Shown here one piece after another: positions 16,903 through 25,318 of a stretch of 50,809 nucleotides of DNA (position 1 is its first letter; each line of letters starts with the position of its first letter). The notes beneath the pieces were generated by a model that ran no database searches, had not been told where the DNA came from, and saw only the letters and a list, made by a program, of their open reading frames with translations. This DNA is from JAAYZQ01 sp034428935 (GTDB taxonomy: Bacteria; Chloroflexota; Anaerolineae; JAAYZQ01): assembly GCA_034428935.1 (NCBI GenBank), contig DAOUHB010000073.1, forward strand, positions 1 to 50,809, read 5' to 3'. Made by a program: the position numbers and the translations under genes.

Positions 16903-18156
16903 ATGAACAATCACGTGACCTTGACCAGCCGGTTAAACAAGGCCAGCATGCCGGTGATGAACACGCAGCAGCTGGTGTACGTGCTTGTGGAGGCAGCGCC
17001 CAGCGCCGCGGTGCAGGCCGTGCAAATGCCACTGAATCTCGCCCTGGTACTGGACAAGAGCGGCTCCATGCAAGGCGAAAAGATCCAGAACCTGCGCTCG
17101 GCCGCCAAGCTCGTGGTCGATCGCCTCGGCCCCGATGATCTCATTTCGATTGTCGCCTTTAGCGATCGCAAGTACCTCATCGCCGAGAGCCAGCCCGTCA
17201 CCGACAAGCAGGCCCTGAAGCACAAGATCGACCGCATCCGCGACGGCGGGGGCACGGCCATCTCCGGCGGGATGGGCCAGGGATTGGCAGAGCTGGAAAA
17301 GGCCCTCTCTTCCGATCGCATCAGCCGCATGCTGCTCCTCACCGACGGCCAGACCTTTGGCGACGAAAAGCAGTGCAAGAAGCTGGGCAAAGAGGCGGGC
17401 AGTAAGGGCATCGTCGTCAACGCCCTGGGCCTGGGGGACGATTGGAACGAAGACCTGCTGGACGACGTGGCGGAGGCCAGCGGTGGGGTGGCGGATTTCA
17501 TCGACTCCCCGGCCAAGATCGTGGGCTTTTTCCAGAGCGCCGTGCAGACCATGCAGGACACGGTGGTGCAGAACGTGCAGTTGATCCTGCGCCTGGCCAA
17601 CGGCATTACCCCGCGCCAGGTGTGGCAGGTGCTGCCCATGATCTCGAACCTTGGCTACCGGCCGCTCTCGGACCGGGACGTGCAGGTGACCCTGGGAGAG
17701 CTGGAAAAGGGCCAGCCCCGCAGCCTACTGGTAGAGCTGCTGGTGGGCGCGCGACCGGCCGGCCAGTACCGGGTAGCCCAGGCGGAGGTGAGCTACGATG
17801 TCCCGGGGTTGGGAGTCGTCGGAGCAAAGGTCAAGTCGGACATCGTGCTCGAGTTCACCGCCGACGCCACCCGCGCCAGGGAGTACGACGCGGAGGTGAT
17901 GAACATCGTCGAGAAAGTGACGGCCTTCAAGCTTCAGACCCGTGCCCTGGAAGAGGCCAAGATCGGCAACATCGTGGGGGCCAGCGAGAAGCTGCGGGCG
18001 GCGGCCACCCGTCTCCTGGAGATGGGCGAGCAGGAGCTGGCCGAGTCGGCCCTGCAGGAGGCCGAGAACCTGGAGAAGAGCGGGCAAATGTCGTCCCATG
18101 GGACCAAGAAGCTGCGCTACGAGACGCGCAAGCTGACCCAGCGGTTGACCCCATAA
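16903..18156 (+). CDS. VWA-domain protein of the kinase island
   Basis: This 417-residue protein has a VWA domain (about 40-215) with an intact MIDAS motif DKSGS (51-55) and a second motif LLTDGQTFGDE. The C-terminal half (about 230-417) holds a beta-rich part and an alpha-helical, Glu/Leu/Ala-rich end with an AATRLLEMGE segment. The same C-terminal pattern occurs in the J-domain/VWA protein at 7355-8839, so they are paralogues differing in the N-terminal J domain. An AGGAGGTAAGGT site precedes the ATG. VWA proteins beside kinase and PP2C genes are known in bacterial TerY-P-type modules, where they are thought to scaffold phosphorylation. Confidence 0.92.
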   Translation: MNNHVTLTSRLNKASMPVMNTQQLVYVLVEAAPSAAVQAVQMPLNLALVLDKSGSMQGEKIQNLRSAAKLVVDRLGPDDLISIVAFSDRKYLIAESQPVTDKQALKHKIDRIRDGGGTAISGGMGQGLAELEKALSSDRISRMLLLTDGQTFGDEKQCKKLGKEAGSKGIVVNALGLGDDWNEDLLDDVAEASGGVADFIDSPAKIVGFFQSAVQTMQDTVVQNVQLILRLANGITPRQVWQVLPMISNLGYRPLSDRDVQVTLGELEKGQPRSLLVELLVGARPAGQYRVAQAEVSYDVPGLGVVGAKVKSDIVLEFTADATRAREYDAEVMNIVEKVTAFKLQTRALEEAKIGNIVGASEKLRAAATRLLEMGEQELAESALQEAENLEKSGQMSSHGTKKLRYETRKLTQRLTP

Positions 18157-18226
18157 CGCGAGTGGAAAGGCACGGGCGAGGGCCACGGCCTGCTTGAACG
18201 TGCAAGTGAGTAAGGAGGATTAACTC

Positions 18227-19336
18227 ATGGTAACCTGTCCAAACTGCGGAAACCAGGCTAGCGAGGGAGCCATTTTCTGCGATCAATGTGGTGCGCGCCT
18301 GCCGGTGACCGAGCCCGTACCGGGGCCCGAGTCGTCCCAGGCGCCGCAGGCGGCCCCCGCGCCGGTGGCCGAGGCCGGTTCTTCTCCCCAGGCAGCTCCC
18401 GCGCCGGGCAGCGGCAGCGTCATCTGCCCGGCTTGCGGTGCCGGCAACGTGCCCGGCGAAGCTTTCTGCGACTACTGCGGGTCGCCCCTGGACGCGCCCG
18501 TGCCCACACCGGCACCGGAGGCCGAAGCCGAACCGCCGGCGGCCGAAGCCGAACCGCCGGCCGCCGAGGGCGCACCGGCCGGGGCCGAAGCGCCCGCCGC
18601 CGAAGGCGGGCTGGCCTGTCCGGCCTGTGGCGCCCCGGTTGAGCCCGGCGAGGTCTTTTGCCAGAACTGCGGCGCTTCGCTGGCCCAGCCCCCGCTGCCG
18701 CCCGAGGCGGTGGAGGAGCCGGCAGCCGCCGAAGCGCCTGCCGCCGTCGAGGAGCCGCCCGCGCCGGCCGAAGCACCGGCGCCTCCGGCTGAAGCACCGG
18801 CCGCGGCCGTCGAGGAGCCCATCGAGCAGGCGGCGCCCGCGCCCGCAGCTCCGCCCGCCGTGCCCATGCCGGCTCCGCCCGACGCTGGCGTCGCGGCGGC
18901 TCTGAACTGCCCGGCCTGTGGCGCCGAGATCTCGCCCGAGGACACTTTCTGCAGCTCGTGCGGGTTTGCCCTGAAGGCGGCGCCCGCGCCGGCCGCGGTG
19001 ACCCCGCCCTCCCTGGGCGGACCCCGGCTGGTGGTTTCGGCAACGGGCGCCGAGATCCCCCTCCCGGCCAAGTCAGAGATCATTGTCGGGCGCGAGGATC
19101 CGGTGAGCGGCATCTACCCCGACGTGGACCTCACCCCCCACGGCGGGGAGGAGGGCGGCGTGTCGCGGCGCCACGCGCGCATCGTCGTGGACGGTGGCAA
19201 CTACTTTGTAGTGGACCTGGACAGCACCAACTTTACCTTTGTCAACAAGCAAAAGCTGACGCCAGGGACACAGCAGCAGGTGCAGCCCGGCGAAGAGATC
19301 CGCTTCGGGCGGGTCGCGGTCGTGTTTCAAGGCTGA
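18227..19336 (+). CDS. Four-zinc-ribbon FHA protein
   Basis: This 369-residue protein has four zinc ribbons of the CxxC...CxxCG type (about 4-22, 67-85, 131-149 and 228-246), separated by long Ala/Pro/Glu linkers, and ends with an FHA domain (about 265-369). The FHA core (GRE, SRRHARI, DSTNFTF in place of SNGT) is partly altered at the loop that normally contacts the phosphopeptide. The linkers include a 21-base tandem duplication (18521-18562). A strong AAGGAGG site precedes the ATG. The repeated ribbons suggest an assembly platform for other ribbon-carrying proteins of the island; this is inference. Confidence 0.9.
   Translation: MVTCPNCGNQASEGAIFCDQCGARLPVTEPVPGPESSQAPQAAPAPVAEAGSSPQAAPAPGSGSVICPACGAGNVPGEAFCDYCGSPLDAPVPTPAPEAEAEPPAAEAEPPAAEGAPAGAEAPAAEGGLACPACGAPVEPGEVFCQNCGASLAQPPLPPEAVEEPAAAEAPAAVEEPPAPAEAPAPPAEAPAAAVEEPIEQAAPAPAAPPAVPMPAPPDAGVAAALNCPACGAEISPEDTFCSSCGFALKAAPAPAAVTPPSLGGPRLVVSATGAEIPLPAKSEIIVGREDPVSGIYPDVDLTPHGGEEGGVSRRHARIVVDGGNYFVVDLDSTNFTFVNKQKLTPGTQQQVQPGEEIRFGRVAVVFQG
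18521..18562 (+). repeat. 21-base tandem duplication in the zinc-ribbon FHA gene
   Basis: Two adjacent 21-base units, identical except possibly at the last base, encode AEAEPPA twice in the linker after the second ribbon. Confidence 0.8.
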
Positions 19337-19372
19337 CGGTTTGTGAAAGTATCTTAAAGATTGGAAAATGGA

Positions 19373-19405
19373 TGCCGGATTCCAGGCCTCGCCCGGAATC
19401 CGGCA
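19373..19405. repeat. Perfect 11-bp inverted repeat between FHA and kinase genes
   Basis: TGCCGGATTCC (19373-19383) and GGAATCCGGCA (19395-19405) are perfect reverse complements around an 11-base loop. No T-run follows, so it is not a standard terminator. It may be an RNA processing or attenuation hairpin, or a small dispersed repeat. It argues for starting the next kinase at 19419. Confidence 0.8.
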
Positions 19406-19418
19406 GCCGTCGTCGATT

Positions 19419-21284
19419 ATGCAACGTTGTTCTAATCCGGGCTGCGGGCACTTGAACCGCCCCAGCGCCCGATTCTGCGAGAAATGCGGGCAGGGACTGG
19501 GACGCGGGCGATGGTCGCCGTTGCGCCGCGGGCAAGCGCTGCGCGGCGGCATCTATCGCGTCCTGGAACCCCTGGGCCGCGGCGGCATGGGGGCCCTTTA
19601 CCTGGCGGCCGACACCTGTGCCTTTGACCGGCGGTGCGTGGTCAAGGAGCTGCTGGACTACTATGACCCCACCGACGAGGAGGAAGCGCGCCAGGCCGAG
19701 GCCCGCTTCGAGACCGAAGGCCGCCTGCTGGCCGAGCTGAGCCATCCGGGCATCCCGCGCATCTACAGCTACTTTTCCGAGGCCGGGCGCCACTATATCG
19801 TCATGGAGTACATCGAGGGCGATACGCTGGAGCGGGCTGTGACCCACCTGGACCCGCTGCGGCGCCTCACGCCCGCCCGCCCCCTGGCGACCGAAGAAGT
19901 GGTGCGTCACGCCATCCGGGTGTGCCGCGTGCTGGAATACCTGGCCAGCCGGCCGACGCCCGTTGTACACCACGACGTCAAGCCGGCCAACCTCATCGTG
20001 GACGGCACGAGCGGCGAGGTGCGGCTGGTGGATTTCGGGACGGCGCGGACCAGGACGCGCTGGGCGACCCAGGCCCGCCTGGAGCAGGGCATGGTCGCCT
20101 TTGGCACCGAGGGCTATGCCGCGCCGGAGCAGTACCAGGGCGAGTCGGAGCCCCGCTCCGACGTCTATGGGCTGGCGGCGACGGTCTATCACCTGTTGAC
20201 GGACGACGACCCGGGCGAGCATCCCTTCCGTTTTCCGCAGCTCGAGCGGCTGCCCGATCCCCTGGCGCGCGCCCTCTCCCGGGCCCTGCACCTGGAGGTG
20301 AGGCGGCGCAGCTCGGCCGCCGAGCTGCGGCAAGCACTGGAGGCGTGGCTCATCCCCGAGGACGGCGCCCACCCCTTTGTCTTTCGCAACGGGAGCGCGG
20401 CACAGACGACGGGCGACCTGGTGGTGCTGTGCGACCTCTATTGGGACGAGGCGCGGCAGCACCTGGTCAGCGGCGACTTTGAGCGCTGGTTCCGGGCGCG
20501 CAATCGCCACGATCTGGTGGCCAAGGCCGATTCCGCCCGGCTGGAAGCCGACCCCGACGCCGCCCTGGAGGCCTTCTTGCACCGCCTCGATCCCCGGCTG
20601 CCGCCACCCCGCCTGAACGTGGATCCCGCCGGCGTCGAGCTGCGCCAGGTGGCGGGCGGCGGGGCGGCACGCCAGATCGTGGTGCGCAACCAGGGCCGGG
20701 GCTATGCCCGGGCGACCTTTCAGCCCTCGGCGCCCTGGCTCCGGGTCGAGCCGTCGACGGTGGGCTGCCTGGCCGGCAGCGAGGTGCCCGTGACGGTGTG
20801 CGTGGACACCTCGGCGCTGCGCTTGCGGCGAGAGCACCACGCCGTGATCACCTGCGCCCCGGGGAGAGGGGCGCACCTGTCCGTGCCCGTCGCCGTGGAG
20901 ATGAACCTGTGGCGCGAGCTGCCGCGGCGTTGGTCGAACCGCCTGCGGACCGCGACCGGGTCGCTGGTCCCGGTCCTGTCGGTGGGGGGCGCCGGCGCGC
21001 GGCGGGGGCTGGCCCTCTGGCGGCAGAGTTTTGCCAGCCTGCTGCGCTCGCGGCTGGCGGGTGTCATCGTGGGCGTCGAGATCCTGGCGCTGGCCGTTGC
21101 CATGGTGGCCCTCTGGTCGGCCTGGAGCGGGGGATCCCCCGGCCTGGAGGTCCTGGCGGCGCGCTTCTTGAAGCTCTTGCCCGTGGCCCTGCTTGCGGCC
21201 GCGTTGCTGCCAGGCCTGGCCCTCGTCGCCGCCTGCGCTGCCGGGGAGATGGCCAGGCGGCCGCGAAAGAGGGTGGGGCGTTGA
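19419..21284 (+). CDS. Zinc-ribbon Ser/Thr kinase with Ig-like domain and two C-terminal membrane helices
   Basis: This 621-residue protein starts with a zinc ribbon (CSNPGC and CEKC), then a kinase domain (about 45-310) with glycine loop GRGGMGALY, Lys76, catalytic loop HHDVKPAN (Arg of HRD is His) and DFG (205-207). A region of ~90 residues shared with the next kinase follows, then a beta-sandwich-like domain (about 400-490), and two hydrophobic helices at the C-terminus (about 545-570 and 580-610). The start is uncertain: the ATG at 19368 is in frame but precedes a strong hairpin; the ATG at 19419 puts the ribbon at the N-terminus. It overlaps the next kinase as TTGA. The two are tandem paralogues. 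Confidence 0.9.
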   Translation: MQRCSNPGCGHLNRPSARFCEKCGQGLGRGRWSPLRRGQALRGGIYRVLEPLGRGGMGALYLAADTCAFDRRCVVKELLDYYDPTDEEEARQAEARFETEGRLLAELSHPGIPRIYSYFSEAGRHYIVMEYIEGDTLERAVTHLDPLRRLTPARPLATEEVVRHAIRVCRVLEYLASRPTPVVHHDVKPANLIVDGTSGEVRLVDFGTARTRTRWATQARLEQGMVAFGTEGYAAPEQYQGESEPRSDVYGLAATVYHLLTDDDPGEHPFRFPQLERLPDPLARALSRALHLEVRRRSSAAELRQALEAWLIPEDGAHPFVFRNGSAAQTTGDLVVLCDLYWDEARQHLVSGDFERWFRARNRHDLVAKADSARLEADPDAALEAFLHRLDPRLPPPRLNVDPAGVELRQVAGGGAARQIVVRNQGRGYARATFQPSAPWLRVEPSTVGCLAGSEVPVTVCVDTSALRLRREHHAVITCAPGRGAHLSVPVAVEMNLWRELPRRWSNRLRTATGSLVPVLSVGGAGARRGLALWRQSFASLLRSRLAGVIVGVEILALAVAMVALWSAWSGGSPGLEVLAARFLKLLPVALLAAALLPGLALVAACAAGEMARRPRKRVGR

Positions 21285-23134
21285 GCGACGTTTGCCCCAA
21301 CTGCGGCCGGCTCAACCGGCCGGGCGCCCGTTACTGCGCCACGTGCCAGGCACCGCTATCCGCGACTGCCGCCCGGTTGCAGCCGGGCCAGATGCTCGGC
21401 GCGGGCTCGTACCGCGTCGTGCGACCCCTAGGGAAGGGCGGCATGGGCGCCGTCTGGCTGGTGGCCCAGACCCGCGCCTTTGACCGCCTGGCGGTGTTGA
21501 AAGAGGTCGTCGAGTACTACGATCCCGCCGACCCGGCGGAACGGCAAAAGGCGCTTCTCCGCTTCGAGGCCGAGGCGCGGACCCTGGGCGATCTCAAGCA
21601 TCCCGGCATCCCGGACCTGTACGCCTTCTTTTCCGAGGGCAGACACAACTACCTGGTGATGGAGTACATCGAAGGGCCCGACCTGCGCCGCTGGCTGACG
21701 GGCGAGGGCGGCCAGGCGGGCAGCGACCTGCTTCCCGAGGAGCACGTGCTGCGCTACACCAACCAGGTGTGCGAGGTCCTGGAATACCTGGCCAACCGCC
21801 AGCCGCCGGTGATCCACAACGACATCAAGCCGGGCAACATCATCGTCGACGGCAACAGCGGCCGGGCGGTGCTCGTCGATTTTGGCACGGCCCAGACGCG
21901 CTTCCTACACGTTGCCGGCCGGCCCGACGGGAGCCGGGCGAGCCTCTATGGCACGGTGGGCTATGCCGCGCCCGAGCTGTTCCACGGCCGCTCCGAGCCC
22001 CGCTCTGACATCTACTCCCTGGGGGCCACGGTCTATCACCTTCTCACCGACGACGACCCCCGCGACCATCCGATGCAGTACCCGCAACTGGATCGCCTCC
22101 CGCCGGCCCTGGCGGACATCCTGCGGGGCGCCCTGGCCCACGACCCCGAGCAGCGACCAACAGCCGTCGAGCTGCGCCAGCAACTGGAGCGCTACCTGGC
22201 CGGGCAGAGCGGGCAATTGCGGGCCCTGGTCTTTCCCGACGGCGACGTGGCCGACGAGCGGGACGAGGTGCTGGCCCTTGCCCTGAAGCACTGGAGCTAT
22301 GCGGCCGGCATCCTCCACGACGGCACCCTGGCCAACTGGTTGCGGGGAACGCTCCACGACCCCGTCGCCGCCCAGGCCGCCGAGGCGGCGGCCCGGCGCT
22401 GGTCCAACAACCCCGACGCCGCCCTGGACGATTTCATCCGGCAACTGAGCCCGGCGGCCCTGCTCCCGGGCAAGTTGGAGCTGCGGACCGGCATTCTGCG
22501 CCTGCCCGAGGCGGCGCGCAACCAGCGCATCCCGCAGACCATCGAGATCGCCAACCGGGGCCAGGGGCCGGTGCGCGGCGAGATCTTTGCCACTGCTCCC
22601 TGGGTCAGGGTCGGGGACGGATCCTTTGCCTGCCCGCCGGGGCGCACCTGCCGGCTGGACATCGAGATCGACACCTCGGGGCTGGAGCCGGGCCGCCCTC
22701 ACCAGGCCGGGGTGACGCTCATGCCCGCGGGCGGGATGCCGGAGGTGGTAGCCGTGGAGGTCCGCGTCGCCGGCGGCGGAACGGCGCCCCTTTACACCGG
22801 CAGGGCAGTGGCCGCCATTGAGGTGAGCCCCGACAGGATCGACCTGGGCCGTGAGAACACCGGCAGCCTGACCACGCGGGAGGTCAGCGTGACGGTCAGG
22901 AACAGGGGCGGGGCTCCGGCCCAGGTGCGGGTACGGGGCGCGCCTCGCTGGCTGTTGATCAAACCCCACGTCTTTCGCCTGGCGGCCGGCGCCGAACAGG
23001 TCGTCAAGGTGCGGGCGCGGGTGGACAAGGCCCGCTCGGGCAAACACGGCGTCCGCCTTACCTTTGCCGTGGACGATGGGCACGACGTCGAGGTCGACGT
23101 CGCGTTGGAAGTGAGGCGGCGAGGGCTCTTCTGA
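21281..23134 (+). CDS. Zinc-ribbon Ser/Thr kinase with two C-terminal beta-sandwich domains
   Basis: This 617-residue protein has an N-terminal ribbon (CPNC and CATC), a kinase domain (about 38-305) with GKGGMGAVW, Lys in VLKEV, catalytic loop HNDIKPGN (Arg of HRD is Asn, 179-181) and DFG (200-202). The middle region matches that of the preceding kinase. The C-terminal ~220 residues form two beta-rich, Ig-like segments with repeated ANRGQGP/RNRGGAP patterns and no membrane helix. The TTG start at 21281 overlaps the upstream TGA and follows a GAGGGTGGGG site; a longer in-frame extension would lie wholly inside the upstream gene. It is followed after 16 bases by a PP2C gene. Confidence 0.9.
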   Translation: MSDVCPNCGRLNRPGARYCATCQAPLSATAARLQPGQMLGAGSYRVVRPLGKGGMGAVWLVAQTRAFDRLAVLKEVVEYYDPADPAERQKALLRFEAEARTLGDLKHPGIPDLYAFFSEGRHNYLVMEYIEGPDLRRWLTGEGGQAGSDLLPEEHVLRYTNQVCEVLEYLANRQPPVIHNDIKPGNIIVDGNSGRAVLVDFGTAQTRFLHVAGRPDGSRASLYGTVGYAAPELFHGRSEPRSDIYSLGATVYHLLTDDDPRDHPMQYPQLDRLPPALADILRGALAHDPEQRPTAVELRQQLERYLAGQSGQLRALVFPDGDVADERDEVLALALKHWSYAAGILHDGTLANWLRGTLHDPVAAQAAEAAARRWSNNPDAALDDFIRQLSPAALLPGKLELRTGILRLPEAARNQRIPQTIEIANRGQGPVRGEIFATAPWVRVGDGSFACPPGRTCRLDIEIDTSGLEPGRPHQAGVTLMPAGGMPEVVAVEVRVAGGGTAPLYTGRAVAAIEVSPDRIDLGRENTGSLTTREVSVTVRNRGGAPAQVRVRGAPRWLLIKPHVFRLAAGAEQVVKVRARVDKARSGKHGVRLTFAVDDGHDVEVDVALEVRRRGLF

Positions 23135-23150
23135 TGAGGGGCAGGCAACG

Positions 23151-23999
23151 ATGAGCTATTGGCTTTCGGTTGCCGGGCTCACGGACGTGGGCCGGCAGCG
23201 AGATCTGAACGAGGACAGGTTTTACTTCAAGGTGGTGCAGGCCTCCGACGAGGGCCCCCTGGGGCTGTTTGTCGTGGCCGACGGCATGGGCGGGCACCTG
23301 GCGGGCGAGGTGGCGAGCCACTGGGCCGTGGGCACGCTCCGGCGAGAGCTGGCCCCCCTGTTCCGGCCCCAGGATGCGGCGGCCACGCGGCGCCTGGACG
23401 CGGAGGCGCTGGCAGCGGTGGGCAGCGGTTATACCGTGCGCCTGGAAGAGACCGACCTGGCGCGCCTGTTGCAGCACGCCCTGGAGCGCGCCAACCAGGT
23501 GCTCCTGGGCTATGCTCGCACCCACAGCGAAGAGGCGGGCGACATGGGATCGACCCTCACCCTGGCCGTCGTCGAGGGCGGGCGGACGACCGTGGCCCAC
23601 GTGGGCGACAGCCGGGCTTATCTCTATCGCAAGGGGAACATGCGGTTGCTGACCGAGGACCATTCGGTGCCCGGCGCCCTGCTGAAACAGGGCCGCATCG
23701 AGCCCGACGAGCTCCACGATCATCCCCACCGCCACATCCTGTACCGCTGCCTGGGCCTCAAGCCCCAGGTGGAGGTTGACATCTACTCGTCCTTTGTCCT
23801 GGAGGAGGGCGACACGCTGCTCCTCTGTTCCGACGGACTGTGGGACATGATATATCCTGACGAACGGCTGGCCGGCTACCTTGCCTCTGAAGCGGGACTG
23901 GCGACCATCTGCCGTCGCCTGGTGAACGCGGCCAACGAGGCGGGCGGTGAGGACAATATCACCGTCCTGTTGGTCCGCCTGGAGTCGCGAGATGGCTAA
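23151..23999 (+). CDS. PP2C-type Ser/Thr protein phosphatase
   Basis: This 282-residue single-domain phosphatase has NED, VADGMGGHLAGE, MGSTLTLAV, VAHVGDSRAYLY, CSDGLW and GGEDNITVLL, the standard PPM metal-site motifs. Its ATG lies 16 bases after the upstream kinase stop, and its stop overlaps the following kinase start by 8 bases. It is therefore sandwiched between two kinases in one operon and is a likely shared phosphatase for them. No ribbon or extra domain is present, unlike the PP2C at 15182. Confidence 0.95.
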   Translation: MSYWLSVAGLTDVGRQRDLNEDRFYFKVVQASDEGPLGLFVVADGMGGHLAGEVASHWAVGTLRRELAPLFRPQDAAATRRLDAEALAAVGSGYTVRLEETDLARLLQHALERANQVLLGYARTHSEEAGDMGSTLTLAVVEGGRTTVAHVGDSRAYLYRKGNMRLLTEDHSVPGALLKQGRIEPDELHDHPHRHILYRCLGLKPQVEVDIYSSFVLEEGDTLLLCSDGLWDMIYPDERLAGYLASEAGLATICRRLVNAANEAGGEDNITVLLVRLESRDG

Positions 24000-25227
24000 C
24001 TGTCCCCAGTGTGGGGCACCGGTCAAACCGGGGGCCCGCTTCTGCACCCGCTGCGGCGTGCGGCTGGCGGCCGCCGGGCTGGCCGATGCCGCCCTGACCA
24101 AGACGCTGGACGTGGGTACGCCGCTGCAAGGCGGCCGCTACCAGATCATCGGCCAACTGGGCCACGGCGGCATGGGTGCCGTCTACCTGGCGCGCGACAT
24201 GGAGTTGTTCGGCCGCTTGTGCGTCGTCAAGCAGATGCGACCCTTCTTTGCCAGCCAGACCGAGCGGCGGCGAGCCGAGGAGGATTTCAAGCGCGAGGCC
24301 GAGGTCCTCGCGCGCCTCAACCAGCCGGGGCACCCCCGCATCCCCGAGGTGTATGGCTACTTTGTGGAGGGGCTGGACCAGTTCCTGGTCATGAAGTACA
24401 TCGAAGGCGAGAGCCTGGAGCGCCGCCTGGAACGACTCAACGACCCCCTGTCAGAGACGGAGGTGGTGCGCTGCGGGCAGGAGGTGGCCAACGCGCTGGT
24501 CTACCTCCACAGCCGCAAGCCACGGCCTGTGATCCACCGCGACATCAAGCCGGCGAACATCATCGTGGACCCTGAGGACCGGGTGTGGCTGGTGGACTTT
24601 GGCCTGGCCCGGGCGGCCGTCAGCAGCGGGGCGCGGGTGATGGTCGCCGGGGGCAAGACGGTGGCGGCCGGCACGCCCGGCTACACCCCCCTGGAGCAGT
24701 GGCAGATGCAGCCGACGGTCAAGTCGGACGTCTATGCCCTGGGGGCGACGATGCACCATCTCCTCACGGCCAGCGATCCCCGGGATCGGTTCACCTCCTT
24801 CCCGGAGCTGGACTATGAGATCTTGCGCTCCTTTTCCACCTTTGCGCCGCTGTCGGAGGTGCGGCCCGACGTCAGCCCCGCGCTGGCCGCGCTGGTGGCG
24901 CGCTGCCTGGACCCCGACCCCAAGTTCCGGCCCACCGCCGATCAATTGGAGATCGAGTTGGGGGCCCTGGCCCCCACCGGCAGCCGTTTTTTCGACACGG
25001 TCAAGCGGTGGAGCCCCACGCTGGGCGAGATGCTGGGCAGTGCCCTGGCCAGTTTCGTGCGCGTCCTGTTTGGGCGGCCTGCGCCCCGGAGCCGCTCGGG
25101 CCAGCGGACCCCGACGCCAACGGTCGAGCAAGAGCGCCCGGCGATCCCCTGCCTTTACTGCCGGGGCCAGGGAACCACCCGGGGAGGGCGCACCTGCCCG
25201 ATCTGCCGGGGGACGGGCTATTGGTAG
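23992..25227 (+). CDS. Zinc-ribbon Ser/Thr kinase with DnaJ-type cysteine repeats at the C-terminus
   Basis: This 411-residue protein has an N-terminal ribbon (CPQC and CTRC), then a kinase domain (about 48-335) with GHGGMGAVY, Lys in VVKQM, canonical HRDIKPAN (182-184) and DFG (202-204). It is the only one of the five island kinases with an intact HRD. The last ~25 residues carry two CxxCxGxG motifs (CLYCRGQG and CPICRGTG), the type found in DnaJ's central zinc finger, giving half of a DnaJ zinc-binding region. The ATG at 23992 overlaps the upstream stop by 8 bases. It is the last gene of the plus block. Confidence 0.93.
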   Translation: MANCPQCGAPVKPGARFCTRCGVRLAAAGLADAALTKTLDVGTPLQGGRYQIIGQLGHGGMGAVYLARDMELFGRLCVVKQMRPFFASQTERRRAEEDFKREAEVLARLNQPGHPRIPEVYGYFVEGLDQFLVMKYIEGESLERRLERLNDPLSETEVVRCGQEVANALVYLHSRKPRPVIHRDIKPANIIVDPEDRVWLVDFGLARAAVSSGARVMVAGGKTVAAGTPGYTPLEQWQMQPTVKSDVYALGATMHHLLTASDPRDRFTSFPELDYEILRSFSTFAPLSEVRPDVSPALAALVARCLDPDPKFRPTADQLEIELGALAPTGSRFFDTVKRWSPTLGEMLGSALASFVRVLFGRPAPRSRSGQRTPTPTVEQERPAIPCLYCRGQGTTRGGRTCPICRGTGYW

Positions 25228-25252
25228 GCGGTGGTAGATAGCGGGCGCTCAA

Positions 25253-25281
25253 TTGCCTCCGCCCAAATCCTGTAGTATAAT
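25253..25281 (+). promoter_or_regulatory. Promoter for the acyl-CoA dehydrogenase gene
   Basis: TTGCCT (25253-25258) and TATAAT (25276-25281) are separated by 17 bases. An AAAGGAGGGG site precedes the ATG at 25319. Confidence 0.78.
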
Positions 25282-25318
25282 GCAATAGCGAACGCCGAGA
25301 TCCGCAAAGGAGGGGGGA

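Noticed and set aside
19242..20876. A 544-codon open frame opposite to the zinc-ribbon kinase
   Set aside because: The plus-strand kinase motifs are unambiguous, and the antisense product has no recognisable fold.
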